Positions 41,244-50,032 of a stretch of DNA of 64,000 nt are shown here, one piece after another. The notes under the pieces were generated by a model. It searched no databases. It worked only from the letters and a program-made list of their open reading frames with translations, and had not been told where the DNA came from. The first letter of the stretch is position 1; each line of letters opens with the position of its first letter. The position numbers and the translations under genes are program-made. Source of the stretch: an archaeon (GTDB lineage: Archaea; Thermoproteota; Nitrososphaeria; Nitrososphaerales; Gagatemarchaeaceae); contig JAKASK010000001.1 of the NCBI GenBank assembly GCA_021819105.1, positions 156,312 to 220,311 on the forward strand. Reading direction: 5' to 3'.

Positions 41244-43151
41244 CTAGCCGCCATTCTGCCCGGTTGAGCCCTCTCCGCTGCGGGCCAGCCCAAGCTCTCG
41301 TCTCAGGAGTCGAGCGACCATGGACCCGTCTGCCTTGCCCCGGAGCTCCTTCATCGCCTCCCCCATCAGAGGGGAGAAGGCGTCCTCGCCCCTCTCGGCG
41401 ACGAGCTTCGTCTGGCGCCCCACCACCTCCCTCACCACGCGCGAGACGTACTCTTCGGTGACGACGCCCAGCCCGAGCGAACGGATCGCCTGGTCCACTG
41501 TGACCCCCTTTTCCGCAGACGCCTTCAATACCTCCGGAAGAGCCTCCTTGGCGACTTTGCCTGCGGCCACAGCTTCGAGGGACGCCGTGAGGGGCCCCAG
41601 CCCGACGGCCGACTCTGGGACCCCTTCTCTCTCGAGCCTTGCCGGAAGGTCGACCAGGACCGAGGCGATGAACGAGGGCTCGAGCCCGAGCCTCGCGGCC
41701 AACGCCTCAAACTCGCCGGTCGTCTCCGAGTCGTAGACTTTCAGCGCAAGGTCGCGGCTTAGGGTAAACGCCCTCTGGAGCCGCTCCACTGACTCTGTCC
41801 ACGGTAGGGGGGCTTCGCGCTCCAGCCTCCTCCTCACTTCATCTCCGACCTCGATGTCCTGGATGTCGGTCTCGGGGTACATCCTCTGCGACCCGGGCCT
41901 TGGGCGCATGTACCTGGTCTCCCCGGAGTCTGTCGCCGCTCTCGTCTCAGGAGGCACCCCCGACGGCGCCTCGGCCGCCCTCGCCTCGACGAGCGGGACC
42001 ACCCTGCTGACGGCTTCGCTCCTTCCGGCGACCAGTATCAGCGCGCACTCATGGTCCGCCCCCATCGCGCCGGCAAGAGCTGCCGCCTCCGCCCCTGTCA
42101 GTCCCTGCCTCTCGAACTCGTCGGAGTGTATGACCCCTCCTAGGGAGTTGGCCCTCGCGACCTCCGCCAGCTCCTTGCCGAGCCTCACCCCCGGCTCGGG
42201 TTCCCACCCAAGGAGTCCGGCCAGCCCGTCGGCCGCGATGCAGTGGACCACCCCTCCTTCGCTGACCGCCCGTCTCACCACCCCCGAGGACGACGCGCCG
42301 AGCAGCGAGGTGACGTCCCTGTGCCTGCAACTCACCTTCCTGATGCCCTTCTCCCTGAGCTTCTCCGCCACCCCGATGAGCATGCTCTGGCGCTTCCTTT
42401 CGTACTCGACGACCCGCGGGAGGAGGTTGAGCTTCTGCACCCCCTTCACTTCGACGACCTTGCCTCCTGCCAGGGACACGTTGAGGTCCTGCCTGATGGT
42501 CCCCAGCCCCCTGGCAACCCTCCCGGTCGAGCGGAGGAGACGGCCGAGGTGCAGCGCGACCTCCCCTACGTGCTCCGGGGCTCCCCTGACCGGGTCCAGG
42601 GACACCTCGACCAGCGCGACGCCGAGCCTGTCAAGCGCGAAGTGCCGTGACTCCGAGTCCTCGCCGAGGATCCTCGCGGCGTCCTCCTCCAGTGTGACCG
42701 ACTGGACCCCGACCCTGCCCCCGTTGACTTCGAACGAGCCCCCCAGCCCGACCACTGCGGTCCTCTGGAACCCACCTGTGTTGGAGCCGTCTATCACTAT
42801 CTTCCTCATCACGTGCACCTCGTCCACCAGCTGGGAGCCGAGGACGGTCCCCACCAGGAGCGCCGCTTCGAGCCCCGCCCCGCTCATTGGATGAGGCGGT
42901 TCCTCGTCGGCCTCCACGAGGCACGCCGACTCAGGTGACCAGTAGTACCTGTTGGACCTCCCCTTCGCGTACTCGAAGACGGCCGCCGGGTCGAGCCTCC
43001 CGGTCTCGCTCTGGGAAGGCCTCAGCCTCCGTTCGAAGTGGTAGGGGAACTCGTCTGTCTTCACCGGAGGGCAGGCGCAGAAGAGCTTGGTCGGTATGGC
43101 GAGCTGCTGGTGAATCTCCAGCCCGACGAGCAGTCCCTCCTTGTCCCTCAT
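41244..43151 (-). CDS. gatE: Glutamyl-tRNA(Gln) amidotransferase subunit E
   Basis: 635 residues. GLEIHQQL(A)IPTKLFCACPP is the GatB/GatE N-terminus, NVSLAGG and KGVQKLNLLP are conserved in the catalytic cradle, and an archaeal-specific AspRS-like insertion precedes RMYPETDIQDI. The C-terminal YqeY-like domain binds tRNA. With GatD it converts Glu-tRNA(Gln) to Gln-tRNA(Gln), so this organism makes Gln-tRNA indirectly. Ten bases after the gatD stop. Confidence 0.96.
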   Translation of the reverse strand: MRDKEGLLVGLEIHQQLAIPTKLFCACPPVKTDEFPYHFERRLRPSQSETGRLDPAAVFEYAKGRSNRYYWSPESACLVEADEEPPHPMSGAGLEAALLVGTVLGSQLVDEVHVMRKIVIDGSNTGGFQRTAVVGLGGSFEVNGGRVGVQSVTLEEDAARILGEDSESRHFALDRLGVALVEVSLDPVRGAPEHVGEVALHLGRLLRSTGRVARGLGTIRQDLNVSLAGGKVVEVKGVQKLNLLPRVVEYERKRQSMLIGVAEKLREKGIRKVSCRHRDVTSLLGASSSGVVRRAVSEGGVVHCIAADGLAGLLGWEPEPGVRLGKELAEVARANSLGGVIHSDEFERQGLTGAEAAALAGAMGADHECALILVAGRSEAVSRVVPLVEARAAEAPSGVPPETRAATDSGETRYMRPRPGSQRMYPETDIQDIEVGDEVRRRLEREAPLPWTESVERLQRAFTLSRDLALKVYDSETTGEFEALAARLGLEPSFIASVLVDLPARLEREGVPESAVGLGPLTASLEAVAAGKVAKEALPEVLKASAEKGVTVDQAIRSLGLGVVTEEYVSRVVREVVGRQTKLVAERGEDAFSPLMGEAMKELRGKADGSMVARLLRRELGLARSGEGSTGQNGG

Positions 43152-43161
43152 GGAGTCGCCC

Positions 43162-44472
43162 TCATCCCGGGAAGGTCCGCGCGGTGATCTCCCCAGCCAC
43201 GTTGGATGCCATCAGCTCTCTGGCCTTCGACCCCGAAGCGCCGGTCCCCAGGACCCACATCGCCTTGACGAGCGCTGTCTCCGAAAGCATGTCCTCGAGG
43301 GGCTGCACCCCGACGTGCAGAAGGTCCCTGCCCGTGTCGTACACGCTCAAGTCAACCCTCCCGTTGATGCACTGCGACGTCATGAAGGCAAGGCCTCCGG
43401 CCTTCACGAACCTCCCCAGCTCGGACGAGACCTCCCTGCTCACGTGCCCGAGGCCTGTCCCTTCTATCACGATTGCCTTCACCCCGCTCCTCCTGGCGGC
43501 CCTCACGAGCCCCCCTGGCATCGAAGGGTAGAACTTCAGCAGGGCGACCCTTCCGTCGAACTTCGGCCTCGGCTTGAAGGAACCCCCCCTGGCGGGGAGG
43601 CCCTCGGCTACATGCTCCAGCCCGGACCTGCCGAAGACTGCGGCGAGGGGGACCCCTATGGACGAGAAGGCGTCCCTCCTGCTAGTGTGGTTCTTCCTCA
43701 CCCGGGTCCCCCCGTGGAACGCCACCTTGTCGTCGCTCTCCCCCAGATGCATCGCCACGTAGACTCCGGAGAAGCTCCCCTCCGCTGCGACCGTGACGGC
43801 CGCGACCAGGTTGAGCGGGGCGTCAGAAGAAGGCCTGTCCGACGAGCGCTGCGACCCTACGAGGATCACCGGGATAGGTATCCCCGCGAGCGCGAAGCTC
43901 AGGGCTGCGGCCGAGTAGCCCAGGGTGTCGGTGCCGTGGGTGATGACGACGCCATCGAACTTCTCGCCGACCGCCTTGGCGGCCCGCTTGGCGAGCCTCG
44001 TCCAGTGTTGCGGGGTCATGTTCTCGCTGAACACCTCGAAGAGCAGCTCCGGCTGGACCTTCGCTATCTCGGAGAGCTCGGGGACCAGGGAGTCCAGCTC
44101 AGCTGCGGTCACGGCGGGGCTCACGGCGCCGGTCCTGTAGTCGACGCGGCTGGCTATTGTCCCCCCGGTGCCCAGGATCAGGACCCTCGGGAGACCCTTC
44201 GCCGCTCTGGGAGAGGCGGGCGGGGAGAAGGAAGGCTTCTCTCCCTTCGACAGCACCTTCGCCTTCGCCAGCCCCGAAAGGCCGAGCCCCACGTTGTACC
44301 CCGACTTCAGCTTCAGGACCACGTGCTCGCCGTCGCCGTAGAGGTAGCGCGGGACAAGTGTACCTGTGACAGTGCCAAAGTCGGTGCGAATCTCTATGAC
44401 GTCGCCTATGGACGCTCCGGCGTCCCTGAGGAGCCGAAGGGCTCCGCCCTTGTAGCCGGAGAGGTCCCCCAT
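43162..44472 (-). CDS. gatD: Glutamyl-tRNA(Gln) amidotransferase subunit D (asparaginase-like)
   Basis: 436 residues. About 75-residue N-terminal beta domain, then an L-asparaginase-type catalytic domain: LGTGGTIASRVDYRTGAVSP (first Thr), VITHGTDTLGYSAAAL (second Thr-Asp), and the Lys in GSQRSSDRPSSDAP. It releases ammonia from glutamine or asparagine for GatE. A TATA-like element cttaaacc (44499-44506) is about 29 nt upstream of ATG 44472, so the operon mRNA is near-leaderless. Confidence 0.96.
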   Translation of the reverse strand: MGDLSGYKGGALRLLRDAGASIGDVIEIRTDFGTVTGTLVPRYLYGDGEHVVLKLKSGYNVGLGLSGLAKAKVLSKGEKPSFSPPASPRAAKGLPRVLILGTGGTIASRVDYRTGAVSPAVTAAELDSLVPELSEIAKVQPELLFEVFSENMTPQHWTRLAKRAAKAVGEKFDGVVITHGTDTLGYSAAALSFALAGIPIPVILVGSQRSSDRPSSDAPLNLVAAVTVAAEGSFSGVYVAMHLGESDDKVAFHGGTRVRKNHTSRRDAFSSIGVPLAAVFGRSGLEHVAEGLPARGGSFKPRPKFDGRVALLKFYPSMPGGLVRAARRSGVKAIVIEGTGLGHVSREVSSELGRFVKAGGLAFMTSQCINGRVDLSVYDTGRDLLHVGVQPLEDMLSETALVKAMWVLGTGASGSKARELMASNVAGEITARTFPG

Positions 44473-44506
44473 GCGACGACGGCTGTGGCCTTTCGGTCTT
44501 AAACCA

Positions 44507-46099
44507 TTAGAGGAGCCGCTTCGCCATGTAGGGCCCCTCCTTCTCGTAACCCAGCTTCCGGTAGTAGCGGCGGGTCCCGACGGCGCTTGTGACGACGAGC
44601 CGCCTGACCCCGAACTCTTCCCTAGCCGTCTTCTCTGCTGCGGCCATGAGGGCCGAGCCGAACCCTCTGTGCTGCCAGGCCGAGCCCAGCCTCTGGCCCA
44701 CCCCGACAGCCCTGCCGTAGACCCTCAGCTCTCTCACGACCGCGGCCCCGGCCATTTCGGGCCTGTGAGCCCTGGCCGACGGGAGCCTCAACCTGACGAA
44801 GGCGGCGATGACGCCAGACTTCACGGACTCGAAGGACCCGAAGACCTCGGTCCCGCCCGACGCGTCGTACCGGAGTTCCCTGTAGGCCGACTCGTCCCCG
44901 CCTTCGAATGCGCCGGGTTCCCGGAGGGCGACCTCCCTGCACCTGATGCACTGGCAAGAGAACCCCTTCTCTTCGACCCTCCGGAGGACCAGCTGGCGCA
45001 GGTTCCCGTCCTGAACGCCGCCCGCTATCTCGTCAGCGGGAATCTCTCGTTGTATCCGCATGATCCTGTGCCACCTGGGGACAGAGCGCTTCATCTCGCT
45101 CAAGAGCTCCACCACGGTCTCGACGCTATACGGTTCGTAGAGCCCAGCCTCGAACTGCCTGGCGAGGGCCGTCCCAGGGACGACGAGGGTGGGGTAGAGC
45201 TTCGACATGTCCGGCCTGAACGACCCGTCTTCGAACAGCCTCCTCAAGTCCTCGAGGTCCTCCTCCTGGGTCGCGCCTGGGAGGCCCGGCATCATGTGGG
45301 CGGTCACCTTCAGGCCAGCGTCCCTGGCGACCTGGAACGCCCTCTCAGAGTCCTCGACCGTGTGCCCCCTGTTGGACGTCGCGAGGACCTCATCCCTCAG
45401 GCTCTGCACCCCGATTTCGAGCCGGGTGATGCCGTAGGTCAGCATCAGGTCGATGTCGTCGGGCTTGCACCAGTCGGGCTTTGACTCGAGGGTGAGGCCG
45501 ACGCACCTGCTTCCGGCGGTTTCATTTGCAGACTGGGCCTCTTCCAGAGTCGCGGACTCGCGCCCGTTCAGCCCGTCGTAGACCCCCTTGACGAATCCCA
45601 GCTGGTAGTCGCGGGGGACTGCGATGAAGGTCCCCCCTTCGATGATGGCTTCCACCTTGCCTGTCTCGTGGCCGTTCGCCTCGTACTTCGCGAGGGACTT
45701 CCTCACCTGCAGGCAAGGGTCGAAGTCGGCTTCGAGGGCCGACCTCATCCCCGGGCTGCGTGGGAGATAGGACTGTGGGGTGCCCAGGCGTGGGCCTCCG
45801 GGGCAGAATACGCAGGTGCCGTGTGGGCAGGCGAAGGGAGCGGAGAACGCTGTCGCCACCACAATCCCGGACGCGCTCCTCCGAGGATGTACCCTCAGGA
45901 GCTCCTCGAACTTTGGGCGGGCGGCGGGCGAAAGGGCGCTCAGTATCTCTGAGTTGGAGAGGTAGCGGCCGAGGTCATGGTCCGACGCTGCGCGCTTCTT
46001 CGCCCTCTCCAGGTCCATGCGGGTACGGAGAACCCCCCGGGCGACCTGCTCAGCGACCTGCGAGGCAGCTTCCTGGAACCTGTCGTTCGACCGTGTCAC
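44507..46099 (-). CDS. elp3: Elp3 family tRNA uridine-34 acetyltransferase
   Basis: 530 residues. Radical SAM part with [13 protein letters not shown] (cluster Cys), [16 protein letters not shown]-like [11 protein letters not shown] and HMMPGLPG; C-terminal GNAT domain with [22 protein letters not shown] and [16 protein letters not shown]. Makes the first step of cm5U34 modification in tRNA. Start GTG 46099 overlaps the stop of S30e (GTGA), so both are one transcript. Confidence 0.95.
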   Translation of the reverse strand: MTRSNDRFQEAASQVAEQVARGVLRTRMDLERAKKRAASDHDLGRYLSNSEILSALSPAARPKFEELLRVHPRRSASGIVVATAFSAPFACPHGTCVFCPGGPRLGTPQSYLPRSPGMRSALEADFDPCLQVRKSLAKYEANGHETGKVEAIIEGGTFIAVPRDYQLGFVKGVYDGLNGRESATLEEAQSANETAGSRCVGLTLESKPDWCKPDDIDLMLTYGITRLEIGVQSLRDEVLATSNRGHTVEDSERAFQVARDAGLKVTAHMMPGLPGATQEEDLEDLRRLFEDGSFRPDMSKLYPTLVVPGTALARQFEAGLYEPYSVETVVELLSEMKRSVPRWHRIMRIQREIPADEIAGGVQDGNLRQLVLRRVEEKGFSCQCIRCREVALREPGAFEGGDESAYRELRYDASGGTEVFGSFESVKSGVIAAFVRLRLPSARAHRPEMAGAAVVRELRVYGRAVGVGQRLGSAWQHRGFGSALMAAAEKTAREEFGVRRLVVTSAVGTRRYYRKLGYEKEGPYMAKRLL

Positions 46100-46295
46100 C
46101 GGCGCATCCAGTTCTGGCCTGGCTTGCGCTTCAGAGTAAAGCGTTTCTCGTAGCTCCGCTTGTTCCGGACCTTGGGGATCTTGCTGTTCTTTGGCTTCCC
46201 TTCTAGCTTGGGGGTCTGGGATCGGACTTTTCCGGCCTTTGTGATTGAAGGCAGCCAGCGCTAAGCTGGTGCTGCTGACTTCCGTGGGTCGGCAT
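46096..46295 (-). CDS. rps30e: Ribosomal protein S30e, gene interrupted by a 32-nt intervening sequence
   Basis: Exon 1 (46295-46277) encodes MPTHGS plus one base; exon 2 (46244-46096) encodes the rest. Joined they give 55 residues, [18 protein letters not shown]...[11 protein letters not shown]...KPGQNWMRR, the full S30e consensus. Unspliced, the frame ends at a TAG after 30 codons. AGGAGG (46308-46313) and a TATA (gattaaatc, about 46338-46346) lie upstream. The stop overlaps elp3. S30e is a small-subunit protein of TACK archaea and eukaryotes. Confidence 0.88.
46245..46276 (-). other. Candidate 32-nt archaeal intron (bulge-helix-bulge) in S30e
   Basis: Minus-strand fold: exon GAAG (46282-46279) pairs with CTTC (46250-46247) as a 4-bp central helix; 3-nt bulge TCA (46278-46276) holds the 5' site and AAT (46246-46244) the 3' site; the inner helix is GCAG/CTGC plus CCAGC/GCTGG closed by a 5-nt loop, with a 2-nt bulge. 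Cleavage after position 2 of each bulge removes 32 nt and gives AGT-CTC-ACA (S-L-T). The outer helix is weak (G-C, then CCGACC with GGCCGG). Boundaries could shift by one base. Confidence 0.75.
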
Positions 46296-46339
46296 TTTTG
46301 TTCTATTACCTCCTAAAGCAAGCCGGTCGCTGTCAGGAT

Positions 46340-46606
46340 TTAATCTTTCTCAGGTTTCCACGGGCTCCAAGAAACCCGGACGAGCCCACTTCGCAGGCTC
46401 CCCGCCGGCCCAAGATTCTGGCGTCCTTCCCTTGTCGAGGGACCCCTGACCTTTCGCTGCGCGAGCCGGGCCGACGACGGGCCCGCGCGTGCACCCCTCC
46501 CCAAGTCGCCCGCTGCAGAATCTGCACATGCTGCCTCCCACAGTTCCGCTGGCGGGACAAGAGGACGCTTGGGGAGCAGCGGGTTCGCTCCGCACAATCA
46601 ATAAAA
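46340..46606 (-). ncRNA. Non-coding intergenic block, possible structured RNA
   Basis: This stretch between S30e and DUF488 has no convincing protein frame although it is GC-rich. GGGGAGC (46571-46577) and GCTCCCC (46397-46403) could pair over about 170 bases, and the GCAGA/TCTGC palindrome near 46515 forms a local hairpin. A TATA-like element at 46600-46606 faces both ways (ccttttatt on minus). It does not show SRP RNA or RNase P RNA motifs I recognise. Orientation and existence as RNA are speculative. Confidence 0.2.
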
Positions 46607-46663
46607 GGACCGGACTACGTTCGGACGAGCAGGAGAGGGTGAGACGCTCGAAGCTTCTCCAGA

Positions 46664-47023
46664 ATGGATGAACCTGCCATGATTAAGATCGAGAAATCTG
46701 TTTACGCCGCTCCCGAGCCCTCGGACGGGAAGCGGGTGCTGGTGATGACACTCTGGCCAAGGGGGGTTTCGAAGGACAAGGTAGACTTCTGGATGAAGGA
46801 GCTGGGCACCCCCAGAGACCTGATCAAGAGGTACAAGGCTGGAAAGGTGAAGTGGCAAGACTTCAAGACCGAGTATCTGCGTTCCCTGGAAGGGAAGGAG
46901 GACGCCCTGAGGGAGCTCGCCCTCGAGTCGAAGAAGGAGACCATCACCCTCCTCTGCACCGAGAGGGACCCCGCGACCTGCCACAGGTCCGTCCTGAAGG
47001 GCGCCATCGAGAAGTACCTCTGA
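46664..47023 (+). CDS. DUF488 family protein
   Basis: 119 residues. IKIEKSVYAAPEPSDGKRVLV...LWPRGVSKDKVDFWMKELGTP, LIKRYKAGKVKWQDFKTEYLRSL and ITLLCTERDPATCHRSVL are the DUF488 consensus (WPRG...W.KELAPS...F...Y...L..........TLLY...D...NHA). Function unknown; often linked to redox or metal stress. ATG 46664 used; ATG 46679 gives MIKIEKSV and is the family-like start. TATA at 46598-46606. Confidence 0.85.
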   Translation: MDEPAMIKIEKSVYAAPEPSDGKRVLVMTLWPRGVSKDKVDFWMKELGTPRDLIKRYKAGKVKWQDFKTEYLRSLEGKEDALRELALESKKETITLLCTERDPATCHRSVLKGAIEKYL

Positions 47024-47065
47024 AACCCTTTAATGGCTTGGGGGGGAGCGGCCCCTGACTTTCGT

Positions 47066-47977
47066 TTGACAGAGACCGCCCCAGGCAGCGCAGACTTCGA
47101 GGCGTTGAGGCAGAAGAGCATCGAGGCCGCCGAGGCCGCCATCCGCGAAGCCTCCTCCAGGCCAGACCTCCACCTGGTGCAGGCGATCCAGGCCCTTGAC
47201 GACACCGACAAGTACCTGAACATCACCGCCACCAGGGCCTCGGAGTGGTACGGGCTGCACTTCCCGGAGCTGATCCAGATGGTGCAGGACAACGTGGGCC
47301 TCTGCAAGATGATAGCGGAGATCGGAGGGAGGGAAGGCTACACCGCGGAGAACCTCCAGGGCCGAGGGTTCACAGAGAAGAAGGTCGCGGCCATACTCGA
47401 GGCCAGGGACAGGTCCAAGGGGGGCACCATATCCGACGGCGACCTGTCGCGGGTGAAGACGCTGGCGTCACTCGCCGTCCAGCTCAGCGCCATAAGGGGG
47501 GCCCTGAACGACTACGTGGAGGCGCAGATGAAGAAGGTGGCGCCCAACGTGTCCGACGTGGCAGGGGCGACGATAGGAGCCAGGCTCATGGCGAAGGCAG
47601 GGGGGCTCGACAGGCTGGCTATGCTCCCTGCGAGCACGATCCAGATACTCGGGGCGGAGAAGGCGCTCTTCAGGTCGCTGCGCACGGGGGCGAGGCCCCC
47701 GAAGCACGGAATCCTCTTCCAGCACCAGGCTGTGCACATGGCCCCGAAGTGGCAGAGGGGGAAGATAGCAAGGACACTGGCGAACAAGATAGCCATAGCC
47801 GCGAGGGTCGACTTCTACCGCGGGTCAGAAGAGCTTTCGTTGAAGGTGGAGCTGGACAAGCGGCTGGAGAGGATCAAGGAGCTGTACAAGGAGCCGCCGA
47901 AGCGGAAGCCCGAGACCAGAGAGAGGCCGAGGAGGGAAGGCAGGCCCCCGAGGCGCGACAAGTTCAGACGGCGTTGA
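47066..47977 (+). CDS. nop5: Nop5/Nop56-58 C/D box sRNP core protein
   Basis: 303 residues. NOP domain: VSDVAGATIGARLMAKAGGLDRLAMLPASTIQILGAEKALFRSLRTGARPPKHGILFQH, then a basic tail (KRKPETRERPRREGRPP). It scaffolds fibrillarin and L7Ae on guide RNAs for 2'-O-methylation of rRNA and tRNA. Shorter than many homologues because the N-terminal domain is reduced. Start TTG 47066: the ATG at 47033 lies inside the TATA element tttaat (47029-47034), which predicts transcription from about 47058. Confidence 0.92.
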   Translation: MTETAPGSADFEALRQKSIEAAEAAIREASSRPDLHLVQAIQALDDTDKYLNITATRASEWYGLHFPELIQMVQDNVGLCKMIAEIGGREGYTAENLQGRGFTEKKVAAILEARDRSKGGTISDGDLSRVKTLASLAVQLSAIRGALNDYVEAQMKKVAPNVSDVAGATIGARLMAKAGGLDRLAMLPASTIQILGAEKALFRSLRTGARPPKHGILFQHQAVHMAPKWQRGKIARTLANKIAIAARVDFYRGSEELSLKVELDKRLERIKELYKEPPKRKPETRERPRREGRPPRRDKFRRR

Positions 47978-48633
47978 GCAGGCTCCTCAGAGAGGAGAAG
48001 AACGGTCGGCGCGCGCTGCTTACGAAGAACCTGACCCCAGGTAAGAGGGTCTACAACGAAGACCTGGTCATCAGAGAAGGGGCCGAGTATCGCACCTGGG
48101 ACCCGTTCAGGAGCAAGCTGGCGGCCGCCATCTTGAAGGGGCTCCCCGACGACGTGGTCGTCGAGGGGGGGAAGGTACTCTACCTCGGGGCGTCCACCGG
48201 GACGACCGCGTCCCACGTCTCTGACCTGGTGGGCCCTACGGGGCTGGTCGTCGGGGTCGAGTTCGCCCCCCGGGTGGCGAGGGAGTTCGTGGAGCACGTG
48301 GCCAGGGAGAGGATGAACGTGATCCCCTTCGTCGCTGACGCCAGGGACCCGTCCAAGTACGCGGTCGCCAAGGTAGACGTGGTCTACTGCGACATAGCCC
48401 AGCCGGACCAGACAGAGATAGCCCTGGTCAACTGCTCGATGCTGCTGAAGAAGGGAGGGACCCTCCTGCTGGTGGTGAAGGCGAGGAGCATCGACGTGGT
48501 AAAGGACCCGGCGAAGGTGTTCGAAGAGGAGCGCGCCAAGCTCGAAAAGGCTGGGTTCCGCGTCGTGAGGGCCCTGGAGCTGAGCCCCTTCGAAAAGGAC
48601 CACGCGATGCTGCACGCGGTCAGACGCGACTGA
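47974..48633 (+). CDS. flpA: Fibrillarin-like rRNA/tRNA 2'-O-methyltransferase
   Basis: 219 residues. LTPGKRVYNEDLV, EYRTWDPFRSKLAAAI, VLYLGASTGTTASHVSDLVG (SAM loop), GVEFAPRV, VADARDP, VVYCDIAQPDQ and the K in VVKARSID (catalytic Lys) are the fibrillarin motifs. TTG start overlaps the nop5 stop (TTGA), the common nop5-fibrillarin operon. Confidence 0.95.
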   Translation: MSRLLREEKNGRRALLTKNLTPGKRVYNEDLVIREGAEYRTWDPFRSKLAAAILKGLPDDVVVEGGKVLYLGASTGTTASHVSDLVGPTGLVVGVEFAPRVAREFVEHVARERMNVIPFVADARDPSKYAVAKVDVVYCDIAQPDQTEIALVNCSMLLKKGGTLLLVVKARSIDVVKDPAKVFEEERAKLEKAGFRVVRALELSPFEKDHAMLHAVRRD

Positions 48634-48724
48634 GGCTCTCCGAAGAAGGCAGATCGTCGATTCCAGTAAGAGTAGCTCGCGCCGTCGAGGAACGGAAGTC
48701 CCTGGATCAGGCTCTGAGCGCCGG

Positions 48725-49396
48725 TCATCCGGAGGCCGAGGCGCCCAGCGCTCCCCGCCCGAACCTGGACCAGGTCTTCCAGCTCTTCCTGACAAATCCG
48801 GGGAGCGGGTCCCCTCTTTTCAGCCACTCGGCGAAGAACGACCTGGTCAGAGGGTCAGAGGGGTACCCCGACCCGAAGTCCCCGTGTGCCCGCCTGAGAA
48901 GCTCCACCTGCCTGTCCCTCTCTACCTTGGCGACTATGGAGGCCGCTGACACCACAGCGAAGTCCCTGTCGGCCTTGTGCAGGGCGACGACTCTGCACTT
49001 CGCGGAGAGGTTGCTGGAGACGTCCCTCCCGAAGCGCGAGGGGATGACGTCCGAAGCGTCCACGGTGACCTTCTTTGCGCCGAGCTGGTCGATGACCTTC
49101 GCGAAGTAGACGGCCTCCAGATAGTTCAGCTTCCTCAGCCTCTTCCCGTGGGTGACGACCTCGTCGATCTCGCCAGGGGTGACGCTCGCCCAGCGGACCT
49201 TCTCCGCAGCCTTCAGTATCTCTGGGTAGAGCTCCTCCCGCCGCCCCGGCGTCAGCTTCTTCGAGTCTTTCACCCCGAGCTCCTTCAGCTCCGCGACCCC
49301 CCTGCGCGACGCCGTGACCCCTGCCACCACCAGCGGCCCGAGCAGGCACCCCCTCCCCGCTTCGTCGACGCCCCCCACCGCAGACCCCCCTCTCAC
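48725..49396 (-). CDS. rnhB: Ribonuclease HII
   Basis: 223 residues. GVDEAGRGCLLGPLVVAGV holds the first catalytic Asp-Glu, KDSKKLTPGRREELY, VDASD the third carboxylate and HKADRDFAVVSAASIVAKVERD the fourth. Removes ribonucleotides and RNA primers from DNA. GTG 49396 overlaps the stop of the NTPase gene (GTGA). Confidence 0.94.
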   Translation of the reverse strand: MRGGSAVGGVDEAGRGCLLGPLVVAGVTASRRGVAELKELGVKDSKKLTPGRREELYPEILKAAEKVRWASVTPGEIDEVVTHGKRLRKLNYLEAVYFAKVIDQLGAKKVTVDASDVIPSRFGRDVSSNLSAKCRVVALHKADRDFAVVSAASIVAKVERDRQVELLRRAHGDFGSGYPSDPLTRSFFAEWLKRGDPLPGFVRKSWKTWSRFGRGALGASASG

Positions 49397-49941
49397 AGCT
49401 TGGGTCCCCCCGCAGCGTCGAGCAGGGCGGCGGCGATCTGGTCGGCGACTTCGTCCCTGTTCTCGACCGTCAGGACGTAAGCCTCCCCGGCCCTGGACCT
49501 GAGCTCGCTGATGATGTCGTCCTCGAGCCTCTCGTGCACCACGGCGAGCAGCGGCTTGCTTGAGTCGATGCACGCCGACACGGCACGCCTGAACTCGGGG
49601 CTTACCAGCTCCATGGGCCCCACTTCGTCGATCACTATGACCTCAGACCTGACTGCGGCAGCCTCGACCCCGGCTGCCCCGACCTTCGCGAGGTCTTGGA
49701 GGTTGACCCTGTACCTTCCCACCCTTGGGCCGAATCTTGAGGAGACAGACGCGAGCTCCCCCGTCCTCCCGCTCGTCAGGTCCCTGACCTCGAACCCCAC
49801 CCTGGTGCCCCCCGACCTGAGCTCCGCGGTGGTGCAACCACCCACAATGACCCCGGCGCTCTTCAGCTTCATGACGACCCGGGAGATCAGAGTTGACTTC
49901 CCGACCCCCGGGGGCCCGGTGACGATCCAGATTCGGGGCAT
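49393..49941 (-). CDS. THEP1-family nucleoside triphosphatase
   Basis: 182 residues. MPRIWIVTGPPGVGKSTLISRV (Walker A), GGCTTAELRSGGTRVGFEVRDL, VIVIDEVGPMEL (Walker B) and AVVHERLEDD are the NTPase_1/THEP1 consensus. Hydrolyses NTPs slowly; role uncertain. ATG 49941 fits the family; the longer frame runs antisense to trm1. Coupled to rnhB. Confidence 0.9.
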   Translation of the reverse strand: MPRIWIVTGPPGVGKSTLISRVVMKLKSAGVIVGGCTTAELRSGGTRVGFEVRDLTSGRTGELASVSSRFGPRVGRYRVNLQDLAKVGAAGVEAAAVRSEVIVIDEVGPMELVSPEFRRAVSACIDSSKPLLAVVHERLEDDIISELRSRAGEAYVLTVENRDEVADQIAAALLDAAGGPKL

Positions 49942-50032
49942 TGGCGCTTTTCTCCCCTGTCCCTGGTACATGAAGGTACCACCGAAGGCGATGGAACGCT
50001 TTAACATGAACACGGGACGGCTTCGAAAGCGA

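Noticed and set aside
46245..46276. The S30e interruption as a simple insertion or sequencing error
   Set aside because: A random insertion would not be expected to place both protein-defined boundaries in symmetric 3-nt bulges of a BHB-like fold; still, raw reads should be checked.
46340..46601. Short overlapping minus-strand frames, one with a CxxC-like MCRFC
   Set aside because: Three frames are open at once in GC-rich sequence, starts lie within a TATA-like element, and only one Cys pair is present.
47033..47035. ATG as start of nop5
   Set aside because: It is part of the TATA element ctttaatg; a transcript starting 26 nt downstream cannot contain it.
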